Positions 45,802 through 54,351 of a stretch of 64,000 bases of DNA are shown here, one piece after another (positions within the stretch are counted from its first letter, which is position 1; each line of letters begins with the position of its first letter). The notes beneath the pieces were generated by a model. That model ran no database searches. It was given only the letters and a program-made list of their open reading frames with translations, and was not told the DNA's origin. This DNA comes from Xanthobacteraceae bacterium (lineage in GTDB: Bacteria; Pseudomonadota; Alphaproteobacteria; Rhizobiales; Xanthobacteraceae): positions 1-64,000 of the forward strand of contig JAQSWY010000009.1 of the NCBI GenBank assembly GCA_029266425.1, read 5' to 3'. The translations under genes were made by a program, and so were the position numbers.

Positions 45802-46788
45802 TCAATTGATGTCGATGACGATCTTTCCGGTCGCGTGGCCGGACTCGAGATGCCGGTAAGCGTCAGGTACCTGCTCGAGCGTGAAGCGGCGGTCGTCGAT
45901 GAGCGGGCGCAGCTTGCCTGCGTCAGCGAGGGTTGCGAGCTCGCGCAGGACACGTCCGTGCCATTCGCGGCCGATGCCGTAGAGCATCGGGATCATGACG
46001 AAGACGATGCTGAGCGATAGCGCCTTGCCGTGCATCGGCGTCAGATCGTTGGTGCTCCGGCCGGCAGTGCCGACGATCCGGCCATAGAGCGCAGCCGCTT
46101 CGAAGGACCTGTCGAGATTTGCACCGCCGACGGTATCGATCACGACGTCAAAGCCGCGTCCCTCCGTCAGGCGTTCAACATAGGCGGCGACAGCTTCGCG
46201 AGTGAAGTCGATCGTCTCGTCCGCACCGAACGTGCGGGCAACCATAGCCGCTTCGTCCGAAGGAACAGTCGTGGCCACGCGAGCCCCGCGGGCCTTGGCA
46301 AGCTGAACGCCCACGTGCCCCACGCCGCCCACGCCGCCATGAACCAGCACGTGGTCTCGAGTCCTGACCTCGGCGCGATCAAGAGCATCCCAGGCGGTTA
46401 TCGAGACGAGTGGCAGCGCTGCTGCCTCGCGCGTCGACAGGTTACGAGGCTTTGGCGCGACCAGGCGAGCGTCAGCCAGAATATACTCGGCGAGCGCGCC
46501 ACCGTCCTGCCCCTTCACGCCGCCGGCGAAGCCGTAGACGACATCGCCTGGGTGGAAGTCGGCGACGTCATCGCCGACAGCAACCACCTCGCCCGCGAAG
46601 TCCGAGCCGAGTATCGACGGCAGTTCTGCCCCGATCGGCAGCCCCTCGCGGATGCGAACATCGATGCGATTGATCGCCGCCGCGACGATCCGCACGAGCA
46701 CCATGCCCGCCCGAATGACCGGCCTGTCGACATTCTGGAGCTCAAACTTCTCCGGGCCGCCATGGGATTTGAGAACCTGAGCCCGCAT
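45802..46788 (-). CDS. NADPH:quinone oxidoreductase-like protein
   Basis: A 328-residue medium-chain reductase of the quinone-oxidoreductase type. It has VRIVAAAINRIDVRIREG, PGDVVYGFAGGVKG, and the nucleotide-binding loop VHGGVGGVGHVGVQLAKARG. No zinc ligands were seen. It is the first gene of the six-gene leftward operon. The ATG at 46788 was chosen over TTG 46800. The promoter gap faces the LysR gene and contains the 16-bp site at 46860-46875. Confidence 0.9.
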   Translation of the reverse strand: MRAQVLKSHGGPEKFELQNVDRPVIRAGMVLVRIVAAAINRIDVRIREGLPIGAELPSILGSDFAGEVVAVGDDVADFHPGDVVYGFAGGVKGQDGGALAEYILADARLVAPKPRNLSTREAAALPLVSITAWDALDRAEVRTRDHVLVHGGVGGVGHVGVQLAKARGARVATTVPSDEAAMVARTFGADETIDFTREAVAAYVERLTEGRGFDVVIDTVGGANLDRSFEAAALYGRIVGTAGRSTNDLTPMHGKALSLSIVFVMIPMLYGIGREWHGRVLRELATLADAGKLRPLIDDRRFTLEQVPDAYRHLESGHATGKIVIDIN

Positions 46789-46859
46789 CGCTCGCCCCAA
46801 CCGTTCTATTGACGTGGGGAGGCTATGTGCGGATTACTTATAAAGGAAACGCATTGTTC

Positions 46860-46875
46860 TAATTGCAGCAATCGG
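46860..46875 (+). promoter_or_regulatory. Duplicated LysR-site candidate (left copy)
   Basis: TAATTGCAGCAATCGG lies between the divergent oxidoreductase operon and the LysR gene. Its exact inverse recurs at 47887-47902 before the GlcG-like operon. The core ATTGCAGCAAT is itself a palindrome. Confidence 0.7.
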
Positions 46876-46916
46876 CCGATCAACTAGATCGCGTCGCTGG
46901 GAAAAGGGGTACCGAA

Positions 46917-47816
46917 GTGCGCTATCCGGATCTTGAGATCGATCTATTGCGCGCCTTCGTGGCCGTCGCGGAGACCGGTAGCTTTACTGCAGCGGCGGAG
47001 GTGGTTGGCCGCTCGCAGTCGGCGGTTAGCCAGAAGATATTGCGCCTGGAGGAACTGCTGGGAAGACGGTTGTTCGAGCGCACGAGTCGCTCGCTCAGTC
47101 TGACGCGTGATGGCGAGGCATTCCTTGTCTCCGCACGGCGCATGCTCGAGCTCAATGACCTGACGATGCGCAGCCTTCTGGAACCTGCGCCTATGGGAAG
47201 CTTACGACTCGGGGTTTCTGAGGACTTCATTCCGCGTCAGCTTCCGGCGGTACTCGCGCGCTTCCGGCGGCTCTACCCGCAGGTCAATCTGGAGCTGAAG
47301 ACCGGGCTTAGCTGCGACCTGCTCGATGCTTATGACGCGCAGGCGCTCGACGTCGTCATCGCCAAGAAGGACGGACGTGCCCAGCGCGGCCGGGTAATCT
47401 GGCGCGAACCGTTGGTGTGGATGGCGGCGGCCGATTTCATGCCCGACGTCACGCAACCCGTGCCTCTCGTTCTGCTTGCTCCCCCCTGCACCTATCGCGA
47501 GGTCATGGTTCGTGTGCTGGGTGAATCCCGGCGCGAGTGGTTCGCGGCTTGCACTGCGTCCAGCCTGATGGGTGTCCAGGCGGCCGTCGAGGGTGGTTTG
47601 GGAGTTACGGTCCTGGGCCGCTCCTTCGTACAGGATGGCATGCAGGTTCTTCAGTCGCCAGAGCACTGGCCGCCTTTGCCGATGACCGAGATCGTCCTCC
47701 TGGGGGAGGAAACGGCGCAATCTGACCTGGTGCGACCTCTGCTCTCCTACGTGACCGAGAGCCTTTCGACGTCGAAAACTCAATCGGATTACGCAACCTT
47801 GCTCAGATGGCATTGA
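46917..47816 (+). CDS. LysR-family regulator of the flanking clusters
   Basis: A 299-residue LysR regulator. The HTH is FVAVAETGSFTAAAEVVGRS followed by QSAVSQKILRLEELLGRRLF, and the effector domain has the usual length. GTG at 46917 with AAGGGG about eight bases upstream is a better start than the TTG at 46863, which lies inside the putative operator. It sits between a leftward six-gene operon and a rightward two-gene operon, both of which carry the same 16-bp site in front, so it is likely the common regulator. Confidence 0.93.
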   Translation: MRYPDLEIDLLRAFVAVAETGSFTAAAEVVGRSQSAVSQKILRLEELLGRRLFERTSRSLSLTRDGEAFLVSARRMLELNDLTMRSLLEPAPMGSLRLGVSEDFIPRQLPAVLARFRRLYPQVNLELKTGLSCDLLDAYDAQALDVVIAKKDGRAQRGRVIWREPLVWMAAADFMPDVTQPVPLVLLAPPCTYREVMVRVLGESRREWFAACTASSLMGVQAAVEGGLGVTVLGRSFVQDGMQVLQSPEHWPPLPMTEIVLLGEETAQSDLVRPLLSYVTESLSTSKTQSDYATLLRWH

Positions 47817-47886
47817 GCGACGCCCTGCTAGGCTAGCACTCTTAAAAAGGCCCGATATCGGACTATCAATTCGTTTATTCGCCCAC

Positions 47887-47902
47887 CCGATTGCTGCAAT
47901 TA
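47887..47902 (-). promoter_or_regulatory. Duplicated LysR-site candidate (right copy)
   Basis: CCGATTGCTGCAATTA is the exact reverse complement of the site at 46860-46875. It sits in the 238-base gap between the LysR gene and the GlcG-like gene, about 150 bases before the latter. Confidence 0.7.
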
Positions 47903-48054
47903 AAACTATGCGTTTCTAATTACCGACCGCTCCCGGCAATAGTTTGTCCCGAATTCAGGCCACGCGCTTAGATCAGCGGCGGTCTGTGGCTCTTTTCACG
48001 CTTCTGTACGTCTCTTGAACGAGTCGTGCGGCACGCGACCAGGGATCCCGTCAA

Positions 48055-48504
48055 ATGCCACATGCTGAATTGCTCCAAACGACGCGACAGCTAACTTATG
48101 CCGCGGCCGTCATCGGCGTCTCCGCCGCGGTTGCAAAATCCCATGAGATCGGAGCGCCCGAGTGCATCGCCATCGTTGACGCGGCTGGCCACCTTCTCGC
48201 TTATGCGCGCGTGGAGGGAGCGGCCACGCTGGCGCTTGAACCGGCCGTCGCCAAGGCCGCCACCGCTGCTGCTCTCGGCACGGCAAGCGGCACAATCCCC
48301 TTTGAATTTGGCATCAACCTCGGCATCGCCAGCCGGAACGCCATCGTCAATCTCGGGGGCGGCTTGCCGATCATCCATGATGGCCATGTGGTTGGCGCCG
48401 TCGGCGTCGGCTCGGGTACAACCGAACAGGACATGGCTGTGGCCGAAGCTGGGCGCGATGCCATACTCGCGGCACTGGCGACTGACCAACCGATCGCGCG
48501 CTGA
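48055..48504 (+). CDS. GlcG/HbpS-family protein
   Basis: A 149-residue protein of the GlcG/HbpS (PF03928) fold. Signature elements are ECIAIVDAAGHLLAYARVEG, KAATAAALGTASGTIPFEFG and a glycine-rich GGLPIIHDGHVVGAVGVGSG loop. Members bind haem or small acids and often sit with catabolic oxidoreductases. It has no signal peptide. It is the first gene of a two-gene operon with the MRJP-like gene, nine bases away. Confidence 0.9.
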   Translation: MPHAELLQTTRQLTYAAAVIGVSAAVAKSHEIGAPECIAIVDAAGHLLAYARVEGAATLALEPAVAKAATAAALGTASGTIPFEFGINLGIASRNAIVNLGGGLPIIHDGHVVGAVGVGSGTTEQDMAVAEAGRDAILAALATDQPIAR

Positions 48505-48512
48505 CATAGAAC

Positions 48513-49742
48513 ATGGCCATGCCTCTATCCAGACGCACCGTAATCATGTCGGCGCTTGTGTCGACTGTTCCGATGAGCCTCGGTTCCCGCGAGGCCCTAA
48601 CTGAAACCCGTGGAGACGACGGCATGATTGCAAACGCATCCGCCGCGGCAACCCGTAAATTTGCAAGCGATCGCACGATCGGCGAGATCGAGCCGATGTT
48701 CGAGTTCTACGATGCCATGCCAACGGGCGTGACCGTCGCCGCCGATGGACGCATCTTCGTCAACTACCCACGGTGGGGCGATGACGTGCCTTTCACGGTT
48801 GCCGAGCTCCGTGACGGCAGGGCCGTTCCGTTTCCCGACGCGGCGAGCAACGTCTTCGATCCGGCACGCCCCGACAAAACGCTGAGCAGCGTCCAGAGCG
48901 TCGTAGTTGATCCGGCGAACCGGGTGTGGCTGCTCGACACGGCCGCGCCTGGTTTTGCCACGCCGATCGAGGACGCCGTCAAGCTGGTCGCGGTCGACCT
49001 CGCGACCGACAAGGTGAGCCGCACGATCGTCCTGTCGGGTCCTGCCATCTTCCCGACCACCTACGTGAATGACGTGCGCTTCGACTTGCGCAAGGGCGAA
49101 GCCGGTGTCGCTTACATCACCGATTCCTCGATCAGCGGGCCGGGCGGCATTATCGTCGTTGACCTCGCCAGCGGCGAGAGCTGGCGAAAGCTGAGCGGCC
49201 ATATCTCGACCTCTCCGGACCCGGCCTTCATCCCGGTGGTGGAAGGCAGCCGCTTCGCGGTACGCGACAAGGGAAAGCCGCCCGCCTCGCTCACAGTAGC
49301 CTCCGATGGAATCGCCATCTCGGCAGACGGCGAGACGCTGTATTACTGCCCACTTTCGAGCCGTCACCTTTATTCCGTTCCCACGAAGTTGCTGTTGGAC
49401 CGCTCAGCCTCGGAGGAGGTGGTTGCTGCCGCTGTCCTCGATCTTGGTGAGAAGGGTGCCTCGGACGGGCTGGAATCGGACGATCAGGGCCGTGTCTATG
49501 CCGGTGATTATGAGCGCAACAGCATCCGACGCCGCGGGATCGACGGTGAATGGGTCACCGTCGCGCATGATCCACGTATCCTCTGGCCCGACACGCTGTC
49601 AGTCGCTGCCGACGGTTATCTCTACTTTACCGCCAACCAGCTACACCGGCAGCCCCAATTTCACGAAGGGGACGATCAGCGCGAGAAGCCTTATGTACTG
49701 TTCCGCGTTCGCATTGATGCCGCTCCGGTACTGCTCAGATAG
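48513..49742 (+). CDS. Yellow/major-royal-jelly-like protein, copy 2
   Basis: A 409-residue exported protein. The N terminus MAMPLSRRTVIMSALVSTVP has a twin-arginine-type signal, in contrast to the Sec-type signal of the paralog at 43643. Blade motifs include GVTVAADGRIFVNYPRWGDD, SVVVDPANRVWLLDTAAPGF, YVNDVRFD and GIAISADGETLYYCPLSSRH. It probably acts with the GlcG-like protein in the same undefined pathway. Directly after its stop a phage gene remnant begins. Confidence 0.85.
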   Translation: MAMPLSRRTVIMSALVSTVPMSLGSREALTETRGDDGMIANASAAATRKFASDRTIGEIEPMFEFYDAMPTGVTVAADGRIFVNYPRWGDDVPFTVAELRDGRAVPFPDAASNVFDPARPDKTLSSVQSVVVDPANRVWLLDTAAPGFATPIEDAVKLVAVDLATDKVSRTIVLSGPAIFPTTYVNDVRFDLRKGEAGVAYITDSSISGPGGIIVVDLASGESWRKLSGHISTSPDPAFIPVVEGSRFAVRDKGKPPASLTVASDGIAISADGETLYYCPLSSRHLYSVPTKLLLDRSASEEVVAAAVLDLGEKGASDGLESDDQGRVYAGDYERNSIRRRGIDGEWVTVAHDPRILWPDTLSVAADGYLYFTANQLHRQPQFHEGDDQREKPYVLFRVRIDAAPVLLR

Positions 49743-49743
49743 G

Positions 49744-49866
49744 GCTCGCCGCGCGGACTGGCTGCGGGAGGGCGAGAGCAAAATCGATGCGCTGGCCGGG
49801 CGCGTCGACCGGTCGCCGAACGGTGCGAAGAGCCGGGAAGAATTTTTCTCGGGAAGCGATCGATGA
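49744..49866 (+). pseudogene. C-terminal remnant of a phage ejection protein
   Basis: The sequence reads RRADWLREGESKIDALAGRV then DRSPNGAKSREEFFSGSDR and a stop. It matches the last 40 residues of the 1001-residue phage protein at 22767-25772 (ADWLREGESQIDALGKRV...EQFFSGGAQ) with clear divergence at both protein and DNA level. The rest of the gene is absent, replaced upstream by the MRJP-like gene. It shows that a second, related prophage once lay here. Confidence 0.8.
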
Positions 49867-50265
49867 TCGCTGCTGTAGATGCCTCGGCATCTCAATATTG
49901 ATTGTCTCTTGGCTCCCCTACACGTGCTGCGGTGGAGCGGCGCCGGGCGAGGTTGGGCACTGCGCGAGCGCACCGGCGGCGGAAATCGCCGGCTTCATCT
50001 TGCATCGATGCATTACGGGTCATTCCTTCACGATGAGGTTGCACGCAGGAACGACCTGACGCTACGGAACTTATCGATGTCTTACATCGAGAAAAGTCGA
50101 TGTAAGCTTCGCTTTATTTCTATTTTCGACCAGCTCGTTTTGGTCGATCATGCGTTCAAATCTCAATAATAACTGGAATTCTACCCGGTCCGGGGAAGCA
50201 CTACGCCAATGAAAGCGACGTATTTCTAAATAGAATACATCACTCATGCTGCGGGGGCAAAAGAC
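49867..50265. other. 399-base gap with TCGATGT palindromes
   Basis: No supported gene. It contains TCGATGT-CTT-ACATCGA (50074-50090) and a further TCGATGT at 50097-50103, an arrangement that resembles a repressor operator. The sequence becomes AT-rich from about 50090, consistent with the promoter of the ABC transporter operon that starts at 50266. Confidence 0.5.
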
Positions 50266-51111
50266 ATGACACCTTCTTGCGGGCTCAGGGATAGCCGTCC
50301 TTCGTCGAAGATCGTTGCGACCATAGCGGCTTCGTGGCTGTGCTTGCTTCCGGGCGCTTATGCGGAGGCAAAGGATGCCCTGTCTTCCGTTAAGGCAAAC
50401 GGGAAGATCGTCTATTGCAGCGACCTCTCCGCACCGCCCTTCATATATCTCAACCCGACCTCGATGCAGCCCGATGGCTTCGATGTCGACGTCGGGATCG
50501 CGGTCGCGAAGGAAATGGGCGTTATCGCCGAGTACAAGAACATGGCGTTCGAGGGGCTCATCCCGGCTCTGCAGGCCGGCCAGTGCAACGCCATCTTGTC
50601 CTCGCTGTACGACAAGCCGGCGCGGCGCGCCATCGTCGACTTCGTCAATTATGCGCTGGTCGGCAATGCCGTCATCGTCAAGTCGGACAGCACTCTCGCG
50701 GTCAAGGATCTGCTCGGGCTGTCCGGCAAGAAGGTCTCGGTCGAGCGCGGTTCGGTGAACGAGGAAGAGGCGCTCCAGGCCAGCAACGAACTGAAGAAAC
50801 AAGGCAAGCCGCCGATCGACGTCGTCTCGCTGCCGAAGGTGACGGATGCCATCCAGCAGCTTCTCGCCGGCCTGGTCGATGCCTTCTACAGCGGCACCGC
50901 CACCGAGGCGGATTTCAACAAGAAGAATACCGTCAAGGTCAAGCTTGCCGGCCCGCAGACGACGACCTTCTATACCGGCATCGCCACGCTGAAGGACGAT
51001 GCCGATCTGCACACCGCCATCGATGCCGCCTTCAAGAAGGCGCAGGCCGACGGCAGCTATGACGGCATCATCAAGAAGTGGAGCTTTGAGTCGATGGCCA
51101 TCGCGCCCTAG
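50266..51111 (+). CDS. Polar amino-acid ABC transporter substrate-binding protein
   Basis: A 281-residue periplasmic binding protein of family 3, with a signal peptide (VATIAASWLCLLPGAYAEA). The opening VYCSDLSAPPFIYLNPTSMQ is followed by DGFDVDVGIAVAKEMGV and FEGLIPALQAGQCNAILSSL, the usual ligand-cleft motifs. It captures a polar amino acid or a related compound such as an opine or gamma-glutamyl derivative (inferred from the gene at 52708). It is first in the four-gene operon. Confidence 0.92.
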   Translation: MTPSCGLRDSRPSSKIVATIAASWLCLLPGAYAEAKDALSSVKANGKIVYCSDLSAPPFIYLNPTSMQPDGFDVDVGIAVAKEMGVIAEYKNMAFEGLIPALQAGQCNAILSSLYDKPARRAIVDFVNYALVGNAVIVKSDSTLAVKDLLGLSGKKVSVERGSVNEEEALQASNELKKQGKPPIDVVSLPKVTDAIQQLLAGLVDAFYSGTATEADFNKKNTVKVKLAGPQTTTFYTGIATLKDDADLHTAIDAAFKKAQADGSYDGIIKKWSFESMAIAP

Positions 51112-51143
51112 CAATCCATCCGGGGACGCAAGGGTTACGCCCG

Positions 51144-51905
51144 ATGGATTTCGGCTACTTCCTCAACTTCCTGCTCAACCCTCCCGCCATCGTGTGGGAG
51201 GGGCTGCTGGTGACCATCTATATCTCGGTGCTGGCGCAGGCCTTGGGCGTGGTGCTGGGGCTCGGGGTCGCTTTGGCGCGGCTCTCCACCAGTTCCTGGC
51301 TGCGTGGCTTCGCGATCTTCTATGTCTGGTTCTGGCGCGGCACGCCGCTACTGGTGCAATTGATGCTGGCCTATACCGGCGTCGCTGCCGCGGGCATCTA
51401 CCGTTATCCCGACCTGGTGCTGGGGCCGTTCGTCTTTACCGGGCCGCTGCAGGCGGCGTTGCTCACGCTGGCGCTCAACGAGGCCGCCTATATGAGCGAG
51501 ATCTTCCGCTCCGCCATCTCGACCATCGACAACGGCCAGACCGATGCCGCGCGGGCGCTCGGCATGAGGCCCGCCGTCTCGTTCCGCTGGGTGATCTTTC
51601 CGCAAGCGCTGCGGATCGTCATCCCGCCGCTGGGCAATGAGTTCACGCTGATGATCAAGGGCACGTCACTGCTCAGCATCATCGGCGTCCGCGAGTTCTT
51701 CGGGACGTTGCAGAACATCAATTCGGCGACGTTCCGGACCTTCGAGCTCTTCCTCTACGCCGCCATCTGGTACCTGATCCTGACGACGATCCTCGGCTTT
51801 GCGCAGAAATCGCTTGAGCGCCGCATGGCGCGGCACGAGGCGCCGGGCGCGCGGCGCCTGTCTGCTGCGCTTTCCAAGCGGTCCTTGCTGGCGGGTCAGA
51901 GATGA
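51144..51905 (+). CDS. Polar amino-acid ABC transporter permease
   Basis: A 253-residue inner-membrane permease of the HisMQ type. It has five or six transmembrane segments. The permease loop EIFRSAISTIDNGQTDAARA then LGM (EAA motif) marks the contact with the ATPase. There is only one permease gene, so it probably forms a homodimer. Its stop overlaps the ATPase start by four bases. Confidence 0.93.
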   Translation: MDFGYFLNFLLNPPAIVWEGLLVTIYISVLAQALGVVLGLGVALARLSTSSWLRGFAIFYVWFWRGTPLLVQLMLAYTGVAAAGIYRYPDLVLGPFVFTGPLQAALLTLALNEAAYMSEIFRSAISTIDNGQTDAARALGMRPAVSFRWVIFPQALRIVIPPLGNEFTLMIKGTSLLSIIGVREFFGTLQNINSATFRTFELFLYAAIWYLILTTILGFAQKSLERRMARHEAPGARRLSAALSKRSLLAGQR

Positions 51906-52696
51906 GCCTCGCCGCGGTCGCATCCCCGCCAGAGTCAGCGCCTGTGCTGCGCGTGGTGGACGTCTCGAAGAAGCATGGCAGCAACTGGATCCTGCGCGGT
52001 GTCTCGCTGGAAGTGGCGAAAGGCGAAGTGCTTGCCGTCATCGGTCCCTCGGGCTCGGGCAAGACCACGCTGGTTCGCTGCATCAACCAGCTTGAGCCCA
52101 TAGACGGCGGCCGCATCTATCTTGACGAAAGCCTCGTCGGCTATCGCGACCGCAATGGCCGCATGGAGCGGCTCTCCGAGCGGCAGATCGCCGGCCAGCG
52201 CACCCACATCGGCATGGTGTTCCAGCGCTTCAACCTGTTCCCGCACATGGACGCGCTTGCCAACGTCATGGTGGGCCCGTTGCGCGTGCTGCATCGCCCG
52301 GAGCCGGAGGTCCGGCCGGAGGCGATCGAACTGCTGCGGCGCGTCGGCCTCGGCGAGAAACTGCACGCCTATCCCGGCCAACTCTCGGGTGGCCAGCAGC
52401 AGCGCGTCGCCATTGCCCGCGCTTTGGCGATGCGCCCAAGGCTGATGCTGTTCGACGAGCCGACCAGCGCGCTCGACCCGGAGACGGTCGGCGAAGTGCT
52501 CGACGCGATGCGTGAACTCGCCATGTCCGGCACGACGATGATCGTCGTGACCCACGAGATGGGCTTTGCCCGCGATGTCGCCGACCATGTGATGGTCATG
52601 GACGCCGGGGTCGTCATTGAACGCGGGCTATCGCGCGAAGTCTTCGCCAGACCCGCGCACGAGCGAACCCGCGCCTTCCTCCAGGCGGTACGCTGA
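51902..52696 (+). CDS. Polar amino-acid ABC transporter ATPase
   Basis: A 264-residue ABC ATPase of the HisP/GlnQ type. It has Walker A GPSGSGKTT, Q-loop MVFQRFNLFPHM, signature LSGGQQQR, Walker B LMLFDEPTSALDPE and the His switch VVTHEM. It energises the transporter encoded by the two genes before it. The stop is followed by 11 bases and then the gamma-glutamyltransferase-like gene. Confidence 0.96.
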   Translation: MSLAAVASPPESAPVLRVVDVSKKHGSNWILRGVSLEVAKGEVLAVIGPSGSGKTTLVRCINQLEPIDGGRIYLDESLVGYRDRNGRMERLSERQIAGQRTHIGMVFQRFNLFPHMDALANVMVGPLRVLHRPEPEVRPEAIELLRRVGLGEKLHAYPGQLSGGQQQRVAIARALAMRPRLMLFDEPTSALDPETVGEVLDAMRELAMSGTTMIVVTHEMGFARDVADHVMVMDAGVVIERGLSREVFARPAHERTRAFLQAVR

Positions 52697-52707
52697 GCGA
52701 GCGCGGC

Positions 52708-54351
52708 ATGAGCATCCCGCAGAGCGGGCCGACCTGGCCGCACCTCGACGCCTATGAGCAATTCCCTCAACTCGCCGGGCACCGGCCGGTACTGGGCACG
52801 CGGGGCATGGTCTCCTCGCCTCACGCGATGGCCTCAACCATCGGCTGCGATGTTCTCAAGGCGGGCGGCAATGCGGTGGACGCCGCCATCGCGACCAGCG
52901 CCGCACTGATGGTCGCCTGTCCGATGCAATGTGGTCCCGGCGGCGATGCCTTCTGGCTGATCGCGGAGCCAAGCGGGGAGGTTCACGCGCTCGATGCCTC
53001 CGGCCGCGCCTCGCGTCATGCCGACGCGGGAAGGCTGCTCGCGCAGGGCCATCCCGCCATCCCGCCGCGCTCGGGGTTCGCGGTGACCGCACCGGGTGCG
53101 ATCGACGGCTGGAGCGCGGCGCATCGGCGCTTCGCTTCGCAGCCGCTCGCCGGGCTTCTGGAGCCGGCCGCGGCACTGGCTGAAGGCGGGGTGGTCGTCT
53201 CGCGCCACCTTCATGCCAGCTTCCAGATCTGCACGGCCGAACTCGCCGCCAAGGATGCGCTGCGCCTCTGGGGCGGGAAAGGCCCGCGTGTCTATGATCG
53301 GCTGAAGCAGCCGGCACTGGCGGCGCTGCTACGCGGCATTGGTCGCAACGGCGCCGGCCATTTCTATGGCGGCGCCATGGCTGGTGCCGTCGCCCGCGCC
53401 GTCGCGACTGCCGGCGGCTGGCTCGATGAGGCGGACCTCGCCGCGCATGCCAGCGACTGGGTGGCGCCGCTGCAGGGCCGGTTCCGCGACCTCGACGTCC
53501 TCACCACCCCGCCATCGTCGCAGGGCTTCAGCCTGCTGATGGCACTGGGCTTCGTGGAGAGCGTCCCTAGCGGCACTGGCCGGTTTGAACTGGCGAACCT
53601 GCATCTGGAGATCGAGGCGGTAGCCGCCGCGCTTGCCGAGCGCGATGCCATCAATGATGACCGCGCGCGGCTTGCCGTGCCGATAGAGCGCACATGGGGA
53701 AGTGAGCGCCGCGTCGCTTTTGCCCGCGCCTTCGGCATGCAGGCTCGCAGCGTGGCAGGAATGCAGGGTACCGATCGCATCACGCGGGGCGATACCGCCC
53801 ACCTGTGCGTGGTCGATGGCTCCGGCATGGCGGTGTCCCTGATCCAGAGCCTGTTCTTCGATTTCGGCGCCTGCATCCCGGTGCCTGAAGGCGGCTTCGT
53901 GCTGCAGAACCGTGGTGCCGCCTTCACGCTCGACGGCCCGGTCGCACGGCTCGCGCCCGGCATGCGGCCACCGAACACGTTGATGCCGACCATCGCGTTG
54001 CGCGAAGGAAAACCGGCCATTGTGCTCGGCTGCATGGGAGGTGACGGACAGATGCAGGCGCAGCTGCAATTGCTATTGGATCTGTGCGACGGCGGGCTCG
54101 ATCCCCAACAGGCGGTATCGCGGCCGCGCTGGTATCTCGACCGCTCGGCACCAGGCGGGCCCCGCCTCATGATGGAAGACGGCCTTGACGAGGTTCTCAT
54201 CGACGGCTTGAGGGGGGTGGGCCACAAAGTCGAACGCCTCGGGCGGTTCGAGGACCGCATGGGCCACGCGCAAATCATCGCAATCCGGGACGACGGCGTC
54301 CTGGTCGGGGCCGCGGATCCCCGCTCTGACGGACAGGTCGCCGCATTCTAG
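52708..54351 (+). CDS. Gamma-glutamyltransferase family protein
   Basis: A 547-residue Ntn-hydrolase of the gamma-glutamyltransferase group. The N-terminal part shows MVSSPHAMASTIGCDVLKAG then GNAVDAAIATSAALMVACPM and GPGGDAFWL. The self-cleavage Thr lies in RGDTAHLCVVDGSGMAVSLI, and GCMGGDGQMQAQLQLLLDL is further downstream. It has no signal peptide, so the enzyme should be cytoplasmic, cleaving a gamma-glutamyl compound (or acylated amide) brought in by the transporter. Confidence 0.9.
   Translation: MSIPQSGPTWPHLDAYEQFPQLAGHRPVLGTRGMVSSPHAMASTIGCDVLKAGGNAVDAAIATSAALMVACPMQCGPGGDAFWLIAEPSGEVHALDASGRASRHADAGRLLAQGHPAIPPRSGFAVTAPGAIDGWSAAHRRFASQPLAGLLEPAAALAEGGVVVSRHLHASFQICTAELAAKDALRLWGGKGPRVYDRLKQPALAALLRGIGRNGAGHFYGGAMAGAVARAVATAGGWLDEADLAAHASDWVAPLQGRFRDLDVLTTPPSSQGFSLLMALGFVESVPSGTGRFELANLHLEIEAVAAALAERDAINDDRARLAVPIERTWGSERRVAFARAFGMQARSVAGMQGTDRITRGDTAHLCVVDGSGMAVSLIQSLFFDFGACIPVPEGGFVLQNRGAAFTLDGPVARLAPGMRPPNTLMPTIALREGKPAIVLGCMGGDGQMQAQLQLLLDLCDGGLDPQQAVSRPRWYLDRSAPGGPRLMMEDGLDEVLIDGLRGVGHKVERLGRFEDRMGHAQIIAIRDDGVLVGAADPRSDGQVAAF

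Noticed and set aside
46863-46916. TTG start for the LysR gene at 46863
   Set aside because: It would begin inside the duplicated 16-bp site and add residues not usual for LysR proteins. GTG at 46917 has a good ribosome binding site.
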